A stretch of 64,000 nucleotides of DNA from Parasphingopyxis sp. (GCF_028279465.1 NZ_JANQNS010000008.1:62001-126000); one strand, 5' to 3'; shown: positions 35,689 to 45,510, numbered from the stretch's first letter. Numbers and translations are program-made. Notes: generated from the letters alone by a model not told the origin.

Positions 35689-36384
35689 TCAATCCTGTCC
35701 GCAGGGTTCGATCTCTTCGGGCTCCGGCCTCTCGCCGACGCGTTCGAACATCGCGAAATAGCCGCCCATATCGGGCATCGGGCGATAAACGACGCGGCGA
35801 TAGCCGACGGCTTCGAATTCGCATTCGAGCAAGTCCGGCGGCGTACCATGGCGATTGGTCGGGCGGTCGGCATCGACGACGATCACCCGGCCGCCTTCGC
35901 GCAGTGCGGGCCGCATGTTCCAGAGGAATTCGTACGGGCTTTCGATCTCGTGATACATATGGACCATGAAAATCCGGTCGAAACTGTCGGGCGGCAGTTT
36001 GGGATCGGCGAACTCGCCGAGCCGCACGCTGACATTGTCGAGCTGTTCGCGCGTGACGCGCTCGGCCAGCCGGTCGCGGGTTTCGGGGATCACGTCCTGG
36101 GCGAGCACCCGGCCGCGATCGCCGACGCGCGGCGCGAGGCGCACCGTATAATAGCCATTGCCGGCGCCGATATCGGCGACGGTCATGCCCTCTTCGATAT
36201 CGGCCATGTCCATCACCGTCTCGGCCTCGTTGACCCGGTCGCGCGATGCCTCGTCAGAGAACTGGCTCGAGACGATATCGGAAACCGGCCGGTCGGCGGG
36301 CGGGAAGACGGATTTGTCCTCGCGCGCGATGATGTCGCAGGCGCCAACGGCCAATAGCAAAAGGCATGCGGCAAGGCGCATCAA
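35689..36384 (-). CDS. Class I SAM-dependent methyltransferase with a lipoprotein-like N-terminus
   Basis: This 231-residue protein has a Rossmann methyltransferase domain with motif I VADIGAGNGYYTVRLA and motif II-like DRIFMVHMYHEIE. Unexpectedly it begins with a hydrophobic segment and lipobox (LLAVGAC, Cys16), which would send it to the periplasm where S-adenosylmethionine is not known to be available. The substrate is unknown. Its start codon overlaps the prfB stop by 4 bp. E. coli RF2 is methylated by PrmC, and the context tempts one to link this gene to RF2, but it lacks the NPPY motif of PrmC. Confidence 0.82.
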   Translation of the reverse strand: MMRLAACLLLLAVGACDIIAREDKSVFPPADRPVSDIVSSQFSDEASRDRVNEAETVMDMADIEEGMTVADIGAGNGYYTVRLAPRVGDRGRVLAQDVIPETRDRLAERVTREQLDNVSVRLGEFADPKLPPDSFDRIFMVHMYHEIESPYEFLWNMRPALREGGRVIVVDADRPTNRHGTPPDLLECEFEAVGYRRVVYRPMPDMGGYFAMFERVGERPEPEEIEPCGQD

Positions 36385-37508
36385 TCTATATCCTCGACCT
36401 CGACTTGTTCCCCTGTCACGCGCTGGGATAGCGCCGCGGCCATGAACTTGTCGAGTTCCCCGTCGAGCACATCGGAGGGCGAAGAGGAGGTGACGCCGGT
36501 GCGCAAGTCCTTAACCATCTGATACGGCTGGAGGACATAAGACCGGATCTGGTTGCCCCAGCCGATATCCGTCTTACTCGCTTCGACGGCATTGGCCTCT
36601 TCCTCGCGCCGCCGCAGCTCGGCCTCGTAGAGCCGCGCCTTGAGCATGCTCATCGCTTCGGCCCGATTCTTGTGTTGGGATCGTTGCGATTGCGAGGCGA
36701 CGACAATGCCGGTGGGTTCGTGCGTGATGCGCACCGCGCTGTCGGTCGTGTTCACATGCTGGCCGCCCGCGCCCGAGGCGCGATAGGTATCGACCCGCAG
36801 GTCGCTCTCGGCGATCTCGATTTCGATATCCTCGTCGATCACCGGATAGACCCAGACGCTGGAAAAGCTCGTATGGCGGCGCGCGGAGCTGTCATAGGGT
36901 GAGATACGGACGAGCCGATGGACGCCGCTTTCGGTCTTGGCATAGCCATAGGCATTCTCGCCCTTGAATAGCAGTGTTACCGATTTGACGCCGGCCTGTT
37001 CACCGGCCTGATAGTCGACAATCTCGACCTTGAAGCCGCGCCGTTCGGCCCAGCGTTGGTACATGCGCTGCAGCATCTCGGCCCAATCTTGGCTCTCCGT
37101 GCCCCCGGCACCGGCGTGTATCTCGAGATAGGTGTCGTTGCCGTCCGCTTCGCCGGCGAGCAGCGCTTCGGTCTTGTCATGCTCGGCGCGTTCGGCGAGC
37201 GCGGCCAGCGCCGCGACGGCATCATCGACCAGACCGTCATCGCCCTCGGCCTCGGCCAGCTCGATCATCTCGGCGGCATCGTCGCGTTCCTGGCTGATCT
37301 TCCGCACGGCCGTCATCGCCGCGTCGAGCCGCCCGCGCTCACGCATGATTTCGCGCGCCGCTTTGGGATCATCCCAGAGCGACGCGTCCTCGACCTTGGC
37401 GTTCAACTCGTTGAGCCGCGCTTTCGCGACGTCCCAGTCGAGAAAGCGGCGTAACAGGCCGACCGCCTGATTGATCTGATCGATATGGGCTTGCGCTTCG
37501 GCGCGCAT
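36381..37508 (-). CDS. prfB: Peptide chain release factor 2
   Basis: The 375-residue RF2 terminates translation at UGA and UAA. It shows the GGQ motif (ASGAGGQHVNTTDSAVR) and, in the codon-recognition position, SPYDSSARRHTSF, that is SPY in place of the E. coli SPF tripeptide, a variant usual in Alphaproteobacteria. The frame is uninterrupted (LLRRFLDWDVAKARL), so the programmed +1 frameshift that regulates prfB in many bacteria is not needed here. It follows the DUF3137 gene after 61 bp. Confidence 0.95.
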   Translation of the reverse strand: MRAEAQAHIDQINQAVGLLRRFLDWDVAKARLNELNAKVEDASLWDDPKAAREIMRERGRLDAAMTAVRKISQERDDAAEMIELAEAEGDDGLVDDAVAALAALAERAEHDKTEALLAGEADGNDTYLEIHAGAGGTESQDWAEMLQRMYQRWAERRGFKVEIVDYQAGEQAGVKSVTLLFKGENAYGYAKTESGVHRLVRISPYDSSARRHTSFSSVWVYPVIDEDIEIEIAESDLRVDTYRASGAGGQHVNTTDSAVRITHEPTGIVVASQSQRSQHKNRAEAMSMLKARLYEAELRRREEEANAVEASKTDIGWGNQIRSYVLQPYQMVKDLRTGVTSSSPSDVLDGELDKFMAAALSQRVTGEQVEVEDID

Positions 37509-37569
37509 CGAGTCTCTCTTTCGGTAAAGGTTCCGGGCTGCCGCGAGTTAGCCGCGTCGGCTGTGCGCT

Positions 37570-38550
37570 TCAAGCGCTGCCGGATGCCTTCTCGGCAAGG
37601 ATGTGTAGAAAACGGGAAATCCGGGCGATGTCTTCGCGCACCGTGTCCACGCGCGCGCGATCATTGCCCGGACGCAGTATCACGCTTTCGAACAGTTTCT
37701 TGGCCGAGACGGTGACGACCACATATTTTCCCGTGACAGCGAATGAGAGCGGGTTGAGCCGGAAGATACGGCCAATGAAACCGGGGCGGAAATGGTCGAC
37801 CAGCGCAGCTATTTCCCGCCGCATATCGGCATCGAAGAAATCGCGGACCGCCTCGGCGCTGTCGCCCATGGCGCGGTATCTGCGATCGAACTGTTCGTCG
37901 CCGGTTTCGAATTCTTGCAGGGGATCCTCCTCCCGCGATTTGCGTATGCGGCGCGTCATATGCGTACGCCGCGACAGCAGCTTGATCGCATGGCCGCCGT
38001 CCGTCTTCAGGTCGATGGCGGCCAGCGCACCCCTGAAATATGTGGTACTGTATTCGCCGTTGCTCGAGCGGGTTTGGGTATCGGTGATCCGGATGACATG
38101 CTCGGCATCGTAGCGTTCCCAACGATCCTCGAACAACGCGATATCGCCCTTGTCGAACAGGCCGGCAGCGGCCGCCTCTCCGAATTCCGGCGGCCGGATG
38201 GCCTCAGGCTCGTAGGTGAAACCGATATCCTGAGCGATTGCGCCGTTGATCTCCCGTTTCAGCCGGTTGACCGCTATCTTGGCGCTTCGCGTGCTCCGGA
38301 GATAGGTCAGCAACGCCAGCACGAACACGGCCATGGATATGGCGAATGTTATCGTGCCGTCCGCGGCATCTATCCCGACAATCGCAAGGTATAGCGCCGG
38401 GGCGGCCAGGGTGATCACTATTGCCGCGATTATGACGGCCGTGAACACCAGCCCGCGCCGGGTCCGTTCGGCGCGCGTTTCTTCGAGCTTCCGATAGGCG
38501 AATTCGCTCGCCGTGTTGATGGCCCCATCGGTCATTCGCGAGTCTCCCAC
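37570..38550 (-). CDS. DUF3137 membrane protein
   Basis: A 326-residue protein with two adjacent transmembrane helices near the N-terminus (about residues 34-57 and 66-84) and a soluble domain of ~230 residues with several beta-rich stretches (YSTTYFRGALAAIDL). This layout matches DUF3137, a family of unknown function. An in-frame ATG at 38535 (MTDGAINT) is an alternative start. It sits between mrcA and prfB on the same strand, 113 bp after mrcA. Confidence 0.82.
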   Translation of the reverse strand: MGDSRMTDGAINTASEFAYRKLEETRAERTRRGLVFTAVIIAAIVITLAAPALYLAIVGIDAADGTITFAISMAVFVLALLTYLRSTRSAKIAVNRLKREINGAIAQDIGFTYEPEAIRPPEFGEAAAAGLFDKGDIALFEDRWERYDAEHVIRITDTQTRSSNGEYSTTYFRGALAAIDLKTDGGHAIKLLSRRTHMTRRIRKSREEDPLQEFETGDEQFDRRYRAMGDSAEAVRDFFDADMRREIAALVDHFRPGFIGRIFRLNPLSFAVTGKYVVVTVSAKKLFESVILRPGNDRARVDTVREDIARISRFLHILAEKASGSA

Positions 38551-38663
38551 TTGCGCGACCGACGCTTATTGTAACGTGGCGCACCGCAATGGGGCAATCG
38601 GCCGAAATTCCGGCGCTATTGTTAAGGACTCGGCCCGCGATATCGTCCGTAAAGATGCGCGGC

Positions 38664-41213
38664 TTAGTAGATGCCGCCTTCGGATTGCAGGAATTCGCTG
38701 TCGTTGCGCGGTGCGTCGATTTCGACCGTATTCTGCTCGGCCTCATTCAGGACAGGACGCGCAGGGCGGCGCGCGAGGACGTCGCGGCGGATCGTTCGCG
38801 TCGGCTCGCTATCGGGTCGGAACGCCTCCCAGATGATCGCGCTGTGCGAGTCCTGGCTCGGCCAGCCGCCGAAGACGCGGCGGCCGCTGCGCCGGTCGAT
38901 CCTGACCATGCGAATGCCACGCGGCGCGCGGAACGGGATAACGGCCTGGTCTTCCAGGGTTTCCGCCATGAACTGGCGGAAGATCGGCGCGGCGAGCGTG
39001 CCGCCCGCGCCAAAGCCGAGACTGCGATTCTGCCGGTCATAGCCCATGTAAACACCCGCCACGAGGTTGGCCGTGCCGCCGACGAACCAGACATTGGTCG
39101 GGCCCGTCGTCGTGCCCGTCTTGCCGAAGATCGGATGGCCGAGATCGCGCAGGATCGTCGCCGTGCCGCGCTGGATCACGCCTTCCAGGATATGCACCAT
39201 CTGGAAGGCCGTCATCGGGTCAATGATCTGGCGGCCGGGTACGGGCGGGCGCGGCATGCGTCCGCCATCCCAATCATCGGCATTGCAGCCCTCGCAGGCG
39301 CGCCAATTGGCCGGATAGATCACTTCGCCGCGCCGGTCCTGCACATAATCGATCAGCGACGGGCCAACATCGCGCCCGTGATTGGCGAGCATGCCATAGG
39401 CGTTGACGATGCGGAGCACCGAAGTGTCGCCCGAGCCGAGCGATGTCGAGAGGAATGGCTCATGCTCGCCGATACCGGCATTGCTGATCAGTTCGACGAC
39501 ATTTTCCATGCCGGTTTCGGACGCCGTGCGCACAGTCATCAGGTTGCGCGACTGTTCGAGGCCCCAGCGCAGCGTCTGCGGGCCGGCAACGCCGCCGCCC
39601 GAGTTACGGAAGCACTTCCGGCCCAGAGTTGCGCCCTGATAGACGCAGAAGGGTCCGTCGACGATGATCGAGGCTGGGGTCATCCCGTTCTCGAGCGCCG
39701 CGGCGTAGACGAACGGCTTGATGCTCGATCCCGGTTGCCGCTCAGCCTGGGTTGCCCGGTTGAAATCTTCGAGCCCGGAACTGAATCCGCCCTGCATCGC
39801 ATAGACGCGTCCGGTCTGGACGTCTTCGACGACCATGCCGCCAGATATATCCGGGACTTTGACGAAGGCGTAGCCGCTGCCCGAGGGGCGGACCGTGATG
39901 ATGTCGCCGGGCTGCATCGTCGAGAAAGCCGTGCCGCCGCCGCGCCGCGCAACCGATGCCGAACCGCGCGAGAGCGAGGCGGTTTCGCCATCGGCGAAGC
40001 CGATCTGCGCGGCGCTCGCATCTTTCGAAATGACGACAGCGACGCGCCAGTCTTCATAATCCACCGAAAGGTTCGCGCTGGCGAGCCGCGATCGCCACTC
40101 CCCATCATCCATCGGGATCGTGGCGACAGGACCCGCCCAGGGCCGGCCGCGGTCGAAGCGCAACAGGCCGGCGCGCAATGCGTTCTCGGCGCTGGCCTGC
40201 ATATCGGGATCGTAGGAGGTGCGGACCCAGAGGCCGCCGGAATAGACGCCATAGGGGCCGTCTTCGGCATCATCGCCGAAGCTGTCGACGAGAATGCGCC
40301 GGACCTCTTCCATATAATAGCCGTCGACATTGTCGGTTACCGACTGGGTCGACCGCGTCGTTCCGAGTGGCTCGGCGCGGGCGGCCGTATATTCGGCCTC
40401 GCTGATCCAGTCATTGTCGCGCATCAGCTCGAGCACGACATTGCGGCGGCCGATCGCGGCATCCGGGTTCGTAATCGGATTGTAGCGCGACGGCGCCTGC
40501 GGAAGGCCGGCGAGGAAAGCGGCTTCATGCAGTTCCAGGTCGGCGACATCCTTATCGAAATAGGCGCGGGACGCGGCCTGTACGCCATAGGCGTTCCGCC
40601 CGAGGAAAATCTGGTTCAGATAGAGTTCGAGGATCCGCTGTTTGGTCAGCGCGCCCTCGATCCGGGTGGCGAGGATAGCCTCACGAATCTTGCGCGTGAT
40701 CGAATATTCGTCCGTCAGCAGCAGGTTCTTCGCGACCTGCTGGGTGATCGTCGAGCCGCCGCGCGCGCGCTCTTCGGCGCCAGTAACCTCGATCCGGACA
40801 AAGTCGATGGCGGCCGCCGCAAGGCCCGGATAATCGAGCCCGTTATGGCTAAAGAAATCCGCGTCCTCTGCGGCAAGGAAAGCGCGGATCAGCTGCGGCG
40901 GATATTCCTCGAAAGCGAGCTCCACCCTGCGCTCCCGCGCGAAACTCTGCACCGGTTCGCCATTCACGTCGCGTACGAAGGTCGGCAGCGCGGGCTCGTA
41001 ATCGAGCAGCGTATCGGTCGAGGGCAGATCGCGCATGAAGGTGAACCAGAAGGCGATCAGGCCCAGTATAGCTATACCGAGCAGATAGAGCGGCCAGCGA
41101 TAACGGCGCTTGCTCAACACGCGTCTCAACCCGGCGAAAAAACCCTTGGTTTCGCGCCGGAGCTTCACGTCCATGCTGGTTTCGCCAGTATCGTTCTGGG
41201 CAATATCCGTCAT
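38664..41213 (-). CDS. mrcA: Class A penicillin-binding protein 1A
   Basis: The 849-residue bifunctional peptidoglycan synthase has one N-terminal transmembrane segment (residues ~43-60), a glycosyltransferase domain (catalytic region AAEDADFFSHNGLD and RGGSTITQQVAKN) and a transpeptidase domain with the nucleophile Ser496 in SSIK, the QSRN motif and KTGTT. An OB-like insertion between the domains is the PBP1A type. It polymerises and cross-links glycan strands in the periplasm. It lies 81 bp after the amidase gene, so synthesis and cleavage enzymes of the wall are cotranscribed. Confidence 0.96.
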   Translation of the reverse strand: MTDIAQNDTGETSMDVKLRRETKGFFAGLRRVLSKRRYRWPLYLLGIAILGLIAFWFTFMRDLPSTDTLLDYEPALPTFVRDVNGEPVQSFARERRVELAFEEYPPQLIRAFLAAEDADFFSHNGLDYPGLAAAAIDFVRIEVTGAEERARGGSTITQQVAKNLLLTDEYSITRKIREAILATRIEGALTKQRILELYLNQIFLGRNAYGVQAASRAYFDKDVADLELHEAAFLAGLPQAPSRYNPITNPDAAIGRRNVVLELMRDNDWISEAEYTAARAEPLGTTRSTQSVTDNVDGYYMEEVRRILVDSFGDDAEDGPYGVYSGGLWVRTSYDPDMQASAENALRAGLLRFDRGRPWAGPVATIPMDDGEWRSRLASANLSVDYEDWRVAVVISKDASAAQIGFADGETASLSRGSASVARRGGGTAFSTMQPGDIITVRPSGSGYAFVKVPDISGGMVVEDVQTGRVYAMQGGFSSGLEDFNRATQAERQPGSSIKPFVYAAALENGMTPASIIVDGPFCVYQGATLGRKCFRNSGGGVAGPQTLRWGLEQSRNLMTVRTASETGMENVVELISNAGIGEHEPFLSTSLGSGDTSVLRIVNAYGMLANHGRDVGPSLIDYVQDRRGEVIYPANWRACEGCNADDWDGGRMPRPPVPGRQIIDPMTAFQMVHILEGVIQRGTATILRDLGHPIFGKTGTTTGPTNVWFVGGTANLVAGVYMGYDRQNRSLGFGAGGTLAAPIFRQFMAETLEDQAVIPFRAPRGIRMVRIDRRSGRRVFGGWPSQDSHSAIIWEAFRPDSEPTRTIRRDVLARRPARPVLNEAEQNTVEIDAPRNDSEFLQSEGGIY

Positions 41214-41294
41214 CGCCCGACGGTTTACCAGTTTTGACTATCGATGCCAGCCGGTTTTTATGTTGCGCCCGGCAATCCGCCGCAAATTCTGACC

Positions 41295-42551
41295 CTAGTC
41301 GGTGCTGGTCGTACGCCGGGCGAAATGTGTCTCGATCGCCTCGGCGAGACCGCGTGCGATAGCGCGCTGTCCTTCGCGCGAGAAAAGCCGCCGGGCATCC
41401 TGCGCGTTGGTCAGATATCCCGATTCGAAAAGAACAGACGGCATATCCGGCGCCTTGAGCACCGCGAAACCGGCAAAACGATGATAATCGTTGCGAAACG
41501 GCATATGGTCTCCGCCCTCGCGCCGTAGCAACGAGGCAAAACGCGCCGAAATGTTCATCGTCTCGCGCTGGGTCAGGTCGATCAGGATCGAGCGCACATC
41601 GTCATCCTCGCCGCCGAGATTGACGCCGTTGATAATGTCGGCCGCGTTTTCGCGTCGTGCAAGGCGCGCCGTTTCCGCGTCCGATGCCACTTCGGAGAGC
41701 GTGTAGATGGTAGCGCCGCTCGCGTTCGTGTTCGGGGCGCTGTCGGCATGGATGGAGATGAACAGCTCGCCGCCGAGGCGCCGCGCGATCTCGTAGCGCT
41801 CACGCAGGACCAGGAAACGGTCATCGTCGCGGGTCAGCGCCACCCGCACACGGCCTGATGCGAGCAACGCGTCGCGGGTCGCGAGTGCGATCGCCAGCAC
41901 CACGTCCTTTTCATAGACATTGCCAAAGGGCGAAATCGCGCCCGGGTCGTGGCCGCCATGACCGGCATCGATCACGACGAGCGGCCGGCCGCGCGGACCC
42001 TGAATTTCCGGCAATTCCATCTGATTGGCAGGCGTCGCGCGTGGCAAGCGTACCGTTAGCTCGCCCCGGCCGCGCGGCGGGCGGGCGCGAAAGGCTGCTG
42101 GCGGCAGGAAGCTGGCGCGCCCGGCATCGGCCGCGCTGGCGAACTGGACCCGGCTCGCGGGCCGGATATCGAGCGTAAATTCTCGGCCATTGTCCGAGAA
42201 ACGCCCATTCTGGAAGACCGCGGGGCGCGCGAGATCGAGCACGAGGCGCGCTGTCTGCGGGTTATACTGGCCCTGCCGGATCGCACGGATCGGGCCGGCC
42301 TGGCCCGTGGCGCTGCCGGCGCGCGCACCGGCAATATCGATCGCGATGCGATAGGGATTGTCGAGCACAAAGGCGGACGCGTTTTCGACCGTATCGTCGA
42401 ATTGCACGGTGATCCGCTCCGGCGTGACGTTCACCGCCTGAATGGCGGTCGCCAGGGCCGGCTGCCAACCGAAGATCGCGAAAATGGCGAGCAGCAGGGA
42501 CATGGTCCCATATTGCCGCGCTACCCCCCCTTTGGTCCAGCGCAAACACAT
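41295..42551 (-). CDS. AMIN-domain N-acetylmuramoyl-L-alanine amidase (AmiC-like)
   Basis: This 418-residue periplasmic hydrolase has a signal peptide, an AMIN targeting domain (residues ~38-140) and an amidase_3 catalytic domain (~190-410). Zinc-site segments are VVIDAGHGGHDPGAIS, FISIHADSAPN and, near the end, VLFESGYLTN with the catalytic glutamate. It cleaves the peptide stem from muramic acid during cell separation. The ATG at 42551 is preferred to one at 42503 because it supplies a positively charged n-region before the hydrophobic core of the signal peptide. Confidence 0.94.
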   Translation of the reverse strand: MCLRWTKGGVARQYGTMSLLLAIFAIFGWQPALATAIQAVNVTPERITVQFDDTVENASAFVLDNPYRIAIDIAGARAGSATGQAGPIRAIRQGQYNPQTARLVLDLARPAVFQNGRFSDNGREFTLDIRPASRVQFASAADAGRASFLPPAAFRARPPRGRGELTVRLPRATPANQMELPEIQGPRGRPLVVIDAGHGGHDPGAISPFGNVYEKDVVLAIALATRDALLASGRVRVALTRDDDRFLVLRERYEIARRLGGELFISIHADSAPNTNASGATIYTLSEVASDAETARLARRENAADIINGVNLGGEDDDVRSILIDLTQRETMNISARFASLLRREGGDHMPFRNDYHRFAGFAVLKAPDMPSVLFESGYLTNAQDARRLFSREGQRAIARGLAEAIETHFARRTTSTD

Positions 42552-43043
42552 GATTAAGGTTACCCTTGTTCTTTTTCGTTCGGGCTGTGGGCTAAGGCGT
42601 GCGCTTCAAAACGAGGTGAAATAGTCCGGTTAACAGCGGGTTCACCATGTTTGTCCGGGCTTTATCCGCCATGTCAGCCATGCTTTTTCTTGCCGTTGCG
42701 AGGCCGCGCTGCTAGCGATTTCAGGTGCAGGGGTTGATTGTGCCGGTTGGCATGGCAACTTTACTGCCACAGATGGTCGGCGCAATTTCGCCCGACCCGC
42801 CAGGTTGAAGCTGCATGAGGCATATACTTCCCGAATATGAGGCGATGCGCGGTTCGCGCCGTTCCGTGTTCGTGGACAGTCGTCCCGCCCCTGAGGCCGG
42901 ACATGCCGATTCAGCAGACGCAATTTATTCCAATTCACCGCGAATGGGCGCGACGCCATGCGCGATCGCCAATCGCCCATTCCCATCAGTTTTCATGTCC
43001 GCACCGCCCGCATGGACGGATCGGCATGATCGGAGACACATAA
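42552..43043. other. 492-bp divergent spacer: probable long rne leader
   Basis: No convincing gene was found in this stretch; the short open frames in it lack ribosome binding sites and family sequence. It must hold the promoter of the amidase gene and that of rne. Its rne-proximal part carries a strong hairpin (listed separately). A long 5' leader is expected for rne because RNase E regulates its own mRNA through that leader in bacteria studied so far; assignment here is inference. Confidence 0.5.
42942..42982 (+). promoter_or_regulatory. Hairpin in the rne 5' leader
   Basis: Perfect 9-bp inverted repeat GAATGGGCG (42942-42950) / CGCCCATTC (42974-42982) with a 23-nt loop, ending 61 bases before the rne ATG. 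It could be an RNase E recognition element for autoregulation. There is no T-run, so a terminator is unlikely. Confidence 0.45.
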
Positions 43044-45443
43044 ATGGCAACGCGTATGTTGATCGATGCGCGCCACCGGGAAGAAACCCGTGTGGCCGTC
43101 GTCCAAAACAACCGGATCGAGGAATTTGATTTCGAATCCGAAGAGCATAAGCAGCTCAAGGGAAATATCTATCTCGCCAAGGTAACCCGGGTCGAACCCT
43201 CGCTGCAGGCGGCCTTTGTCGATTATGGCGGCAATCGCCACGGCTTCCTCGCCTTCAGCGAAATCCATCCCGATTATTATCAGATCCCCAAAGAAGACCG
43301 GGACAAGCTGCTCGCCGAAGAAGTCGAGCAGGCGAAGGAAGAGGCCAAGCTTCGCGAGGACGAAGACGAAGAGCAGGCCGAGCAGGAGGCCGCCGATGAC
43401 GACGAGGAGGGCGATGAGCCCGAAGTCGAGGAAACGGGCGACGCCGATGCCGATGAAGAGCATCATGACGAACCCTCTGTAAAGAATATCCGCAAGCGCC
43501 GGATGGACCTGCGCCGCCGCTACAAGATTCAGGATGTGATCAAGCGCCGGCAGGTGCTGCTCGTCCAGGTCGTCAAGGAAGAGCGCGGCAATAAAGGCGC
43601 GGCGCTGACCACTTATCTGTCGCTCGCCGGGCGCTATTGCGTATTGATGCCGAATACGTCGCATGGCGGCGGGATCAGCCGGAAAATTTCGAACGCGTCT
43701 GACCGCAAGCGGCTGAAATCGGTGATTTCCGAGCTCAACCTGCCGGACACGATGGGCTGTATCGTGCGCACCGCCGGCATGACGCGCACCAAGACCGAAA
43801 TCAAACGCGATTTCACCTATCTGGCGCGCCTGTGGGACGAAATTCGGGACGCCACGCTCAAGGCGACGGCGCCGGAGAAGATCTACACCGATAGCGATCT
43901 TATCAAGCGCGCGATCCGCGATATCTATAATCGCGATATCAGCGAGGTGATCGTCGAGGGCGAGGAGGGCTACAAGGCCGCCAAATCCTTCATGAAACTG
44001 CTGATGCCGAGCCATGCGCGCCGCGTGCAGCAATATGCGGACGCGACGCCGCTATTCCAGCGCTATCAGGTCGAAGATCAGCTCAGCGCAATGTATCAGC
44101 CGCTCGTCCAGCTCAAATCCGGCGGCTATCTGGTCATCAACCCGACCGAAGCTTTGGTGTCTATCGACATCAACTCGGGGCGCTCGACGCGCGAGCATAA
44201 TATCGAGCAAACGGCGCTCAAGACCAATATCGAGGCGGCGCGCGAGATTGCGCGCCAGTTGCGCCTGCGCGACATGGCGGGCCTCGTCGTGATCGATTTC
44301 ATCGACATGGATCATCGCTCGAACAACCGGAAGGTGGAAGGCGCGCTCAAGGACGCGCTCAAGAACGATCGCGCGCGCATCCAGGTCGGCCGGATTTCGT
44401 CTTTCGGCCTCCTTGAAATGAGCCGGCAGCGGCTGCGCACGGGCGTACTCGAAGCCTCGACCATTCCCTGCCCGCATTGCGATGGCACAGGCCTGATGCG
44501 CACGCCCTCGTCCGCGGGCCTGTCCGCGCTCCGCATGCTCGAAGAGGAGGCGGCGAAGGGCAAGGGGTCGAAACTGTCATTGACCTGTTCGCGCGACGCG
44601 GCGGTCTATGTGCTGAACTCCAAGCGCAAGGATTTGGGCGAGATCGAAGAGCTGTACGGCGTTTCGATCGAAGTCATGCCCGAGCGCACGCTCGAAGGCG
44701 CAGCGATGGAAGTCTCCGCGTCCGGCCCGGCCCCGACCAAAAAGGTCGAGATCGTGCCGCTCGAACTCGATGACGATGATGAGGATATCGTCGACGAGAT
44801 CGAGGAAGAGCAGGAGGAGGAAAAGCCGAAATCCCGCCGTCGTCGTGGACGGCGCGGCGGCCGCGGTCGGCGCAGCAAGGCCAAGACCGAGGATACGGCC
44901 GGTAAGGCAGACGAGAAGACCGAAGACGCGACGCAGTCCGCTGATGACGGCGAAGAGGACGCGCCGCCGAAGAAATCGCGCCGGGGCCGCCGCGGCGGCC
45001 GCCGCCGAAAAAGCGCCGAGGATACGGCTCAGCCGGAAGCCGAAGAATCGGCCGAAAAGGGCGAGGCAAAGGCCGATGAAGCCGCTAGCGAGTCTGCAGA
45101 CGCCAAGGCGGACAAACCCAAGCGCAGTCGGAGCCGCAAAAAGGCGGATTCCGAAACCGAGCAGGCGGACAGCAAAACCGATGCGTCGGCAAGCGAAGAC
45201 ACGGCGGAGGAAAAGCCGAAGCGCAGCCGCTCGCGCAAAAAGGCCGAGCCGGCCAAGGCCAATGGCGAGGCACCGGCTGATGATGCCGCGGAATCGCAAT
45301 CGGCGGGTTCCGGCGGTTCGCGGACACAGGCCAATGGCAGCGAAGCGCCGGCGGAAGAGGCTGTGCCGGACGCTGCCGCGCAAAGCGAAGGCGAGGACAA
45401 GCCCGCGCGGCGCGGCTGGTGGCAGCGGACATTCGGCGAATAG
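43044..45443 (+). CDS. rne: Ribonuclease E
   Basis: The 799-residue endoribonuclease has an S1 domain interrupted by a highly acidic insertion (residues ~92-147) as in other Alphaproteobacteria. The catalytic metal ligands are Asp375 (VSIDINSG) and Asp418 (VVIDFIDMD), and the zinc-link cysteines are C476 and C479 (IPCPHCDG). Their spacing (43 and 58 residues) equals that of E. coli RNase E. The C-terminal ~250 residues are a low-complexity scaffold alternating acidic runs with arginine-rich patches (RRRRGRRGGRGRRSK) that bind RNA and degradosome partners. GGAG precedes the ATG. Confidence 0.96.
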   Translation: MATRMLIDARHREETRVAVVQNNRIEEFDFESEEHKQLKGNIYLAKVTRVEPSLQAAFVDYGGNRHGFLAFSEIHPDYYQIPKEDRDKLLAEEVEQAKEEAKLREDEDEEQAEQEAADDDEEGDEPEVEETGDADADEEHHDEPSVKNIRKRRMDLRRRYKIQDVIKRRQVLLVQVVKEERGNKGAALTTYLSLAGRYCVLMPNTSHGGGISRKISNASDRKRLKSVISELNLPDTMGCIVRTAGMTRTKTEIKRDFTYLARLWDEIRDATLKATAPEKIYTDSDLIKRAIRDIYNRDISEVIVEGEEGYKAAKSFMKLLMPSHARRVQQYADATPLFQRYQVEDQLSAMYQPLVQLKSGGYLVINPTEALVSIDINSGRSTREHNIEQTALKTNIEAAREIARQLRLRDMAGLVVIDFIDMDHRSNNRKVEGALKDALKNDRARIQVGRISSFGLLEMSRQRLRTGVLEASTIPCPHCDGTGLMRTPSSAGLSALRMLEEEAAKGKGSKLSLTCSRDAAVYVLNSKRKDLGEIEELYGVSIEVMPERTLEGAAMEVSASGPAPTKKVEIVPLELDDDDEDIVDEIEEEQEEEKPKSRRRRGRRGGRGRRSKAKTEDTAGKADEKTEDATQSADDGEEDAPPKKSRRGRRGGRRRKSAEDTAQPEAEESAEKGEAKADEAASESADAKADKPKRSRSRKKADSETEQADSKTDASASEDTAEEKPKRSRSRKKAEPAKANGEAPADDAAESQSAGSGGSRTQANGSEAPAEEAVPDAAAQSEGEDKPARRGWWQRTFGE

Positions 45444-45510
45444 GCGTAAGATGACATCCGGCCCTTCATTTTCATGCCGGGTTCATATGCCGAACCTGAC
45501 AAGGGCCATA

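Noticed and set aside
35689-36384. The lipobox methyltransferase as a PrmC-type release-factor methyltransferase
   Set aside because: The NPPY motif of glutamine methyltransferases is missing, so adjacency to prfB alone does not support this.
36381-37508. Possible programmed +1 frameshift in prfB
   Set aside because: The RF2 frame is continuous through the site where the frameshift occurs in other bacteria, and no in-frame UGA is present.
38589-41237. An 882-codon open frame on the plus strand opposite the PBP1A gene
   Set aside because: It mirrors mrcA codon structure in GC-rich DNA, while the minus strand carries all glycosyltransferase and transpeptidase motifs; no family sequence or ribosome binding site is seen on the plus strand.
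44770-45510. N-terminal extension of the M48 protease into the rne 3' end
   Set aside because: The extension is the shadow frame of the Arg/Glu-rich RNase E tail; a signal peptide and ribosome binding site mark the start at 45511.
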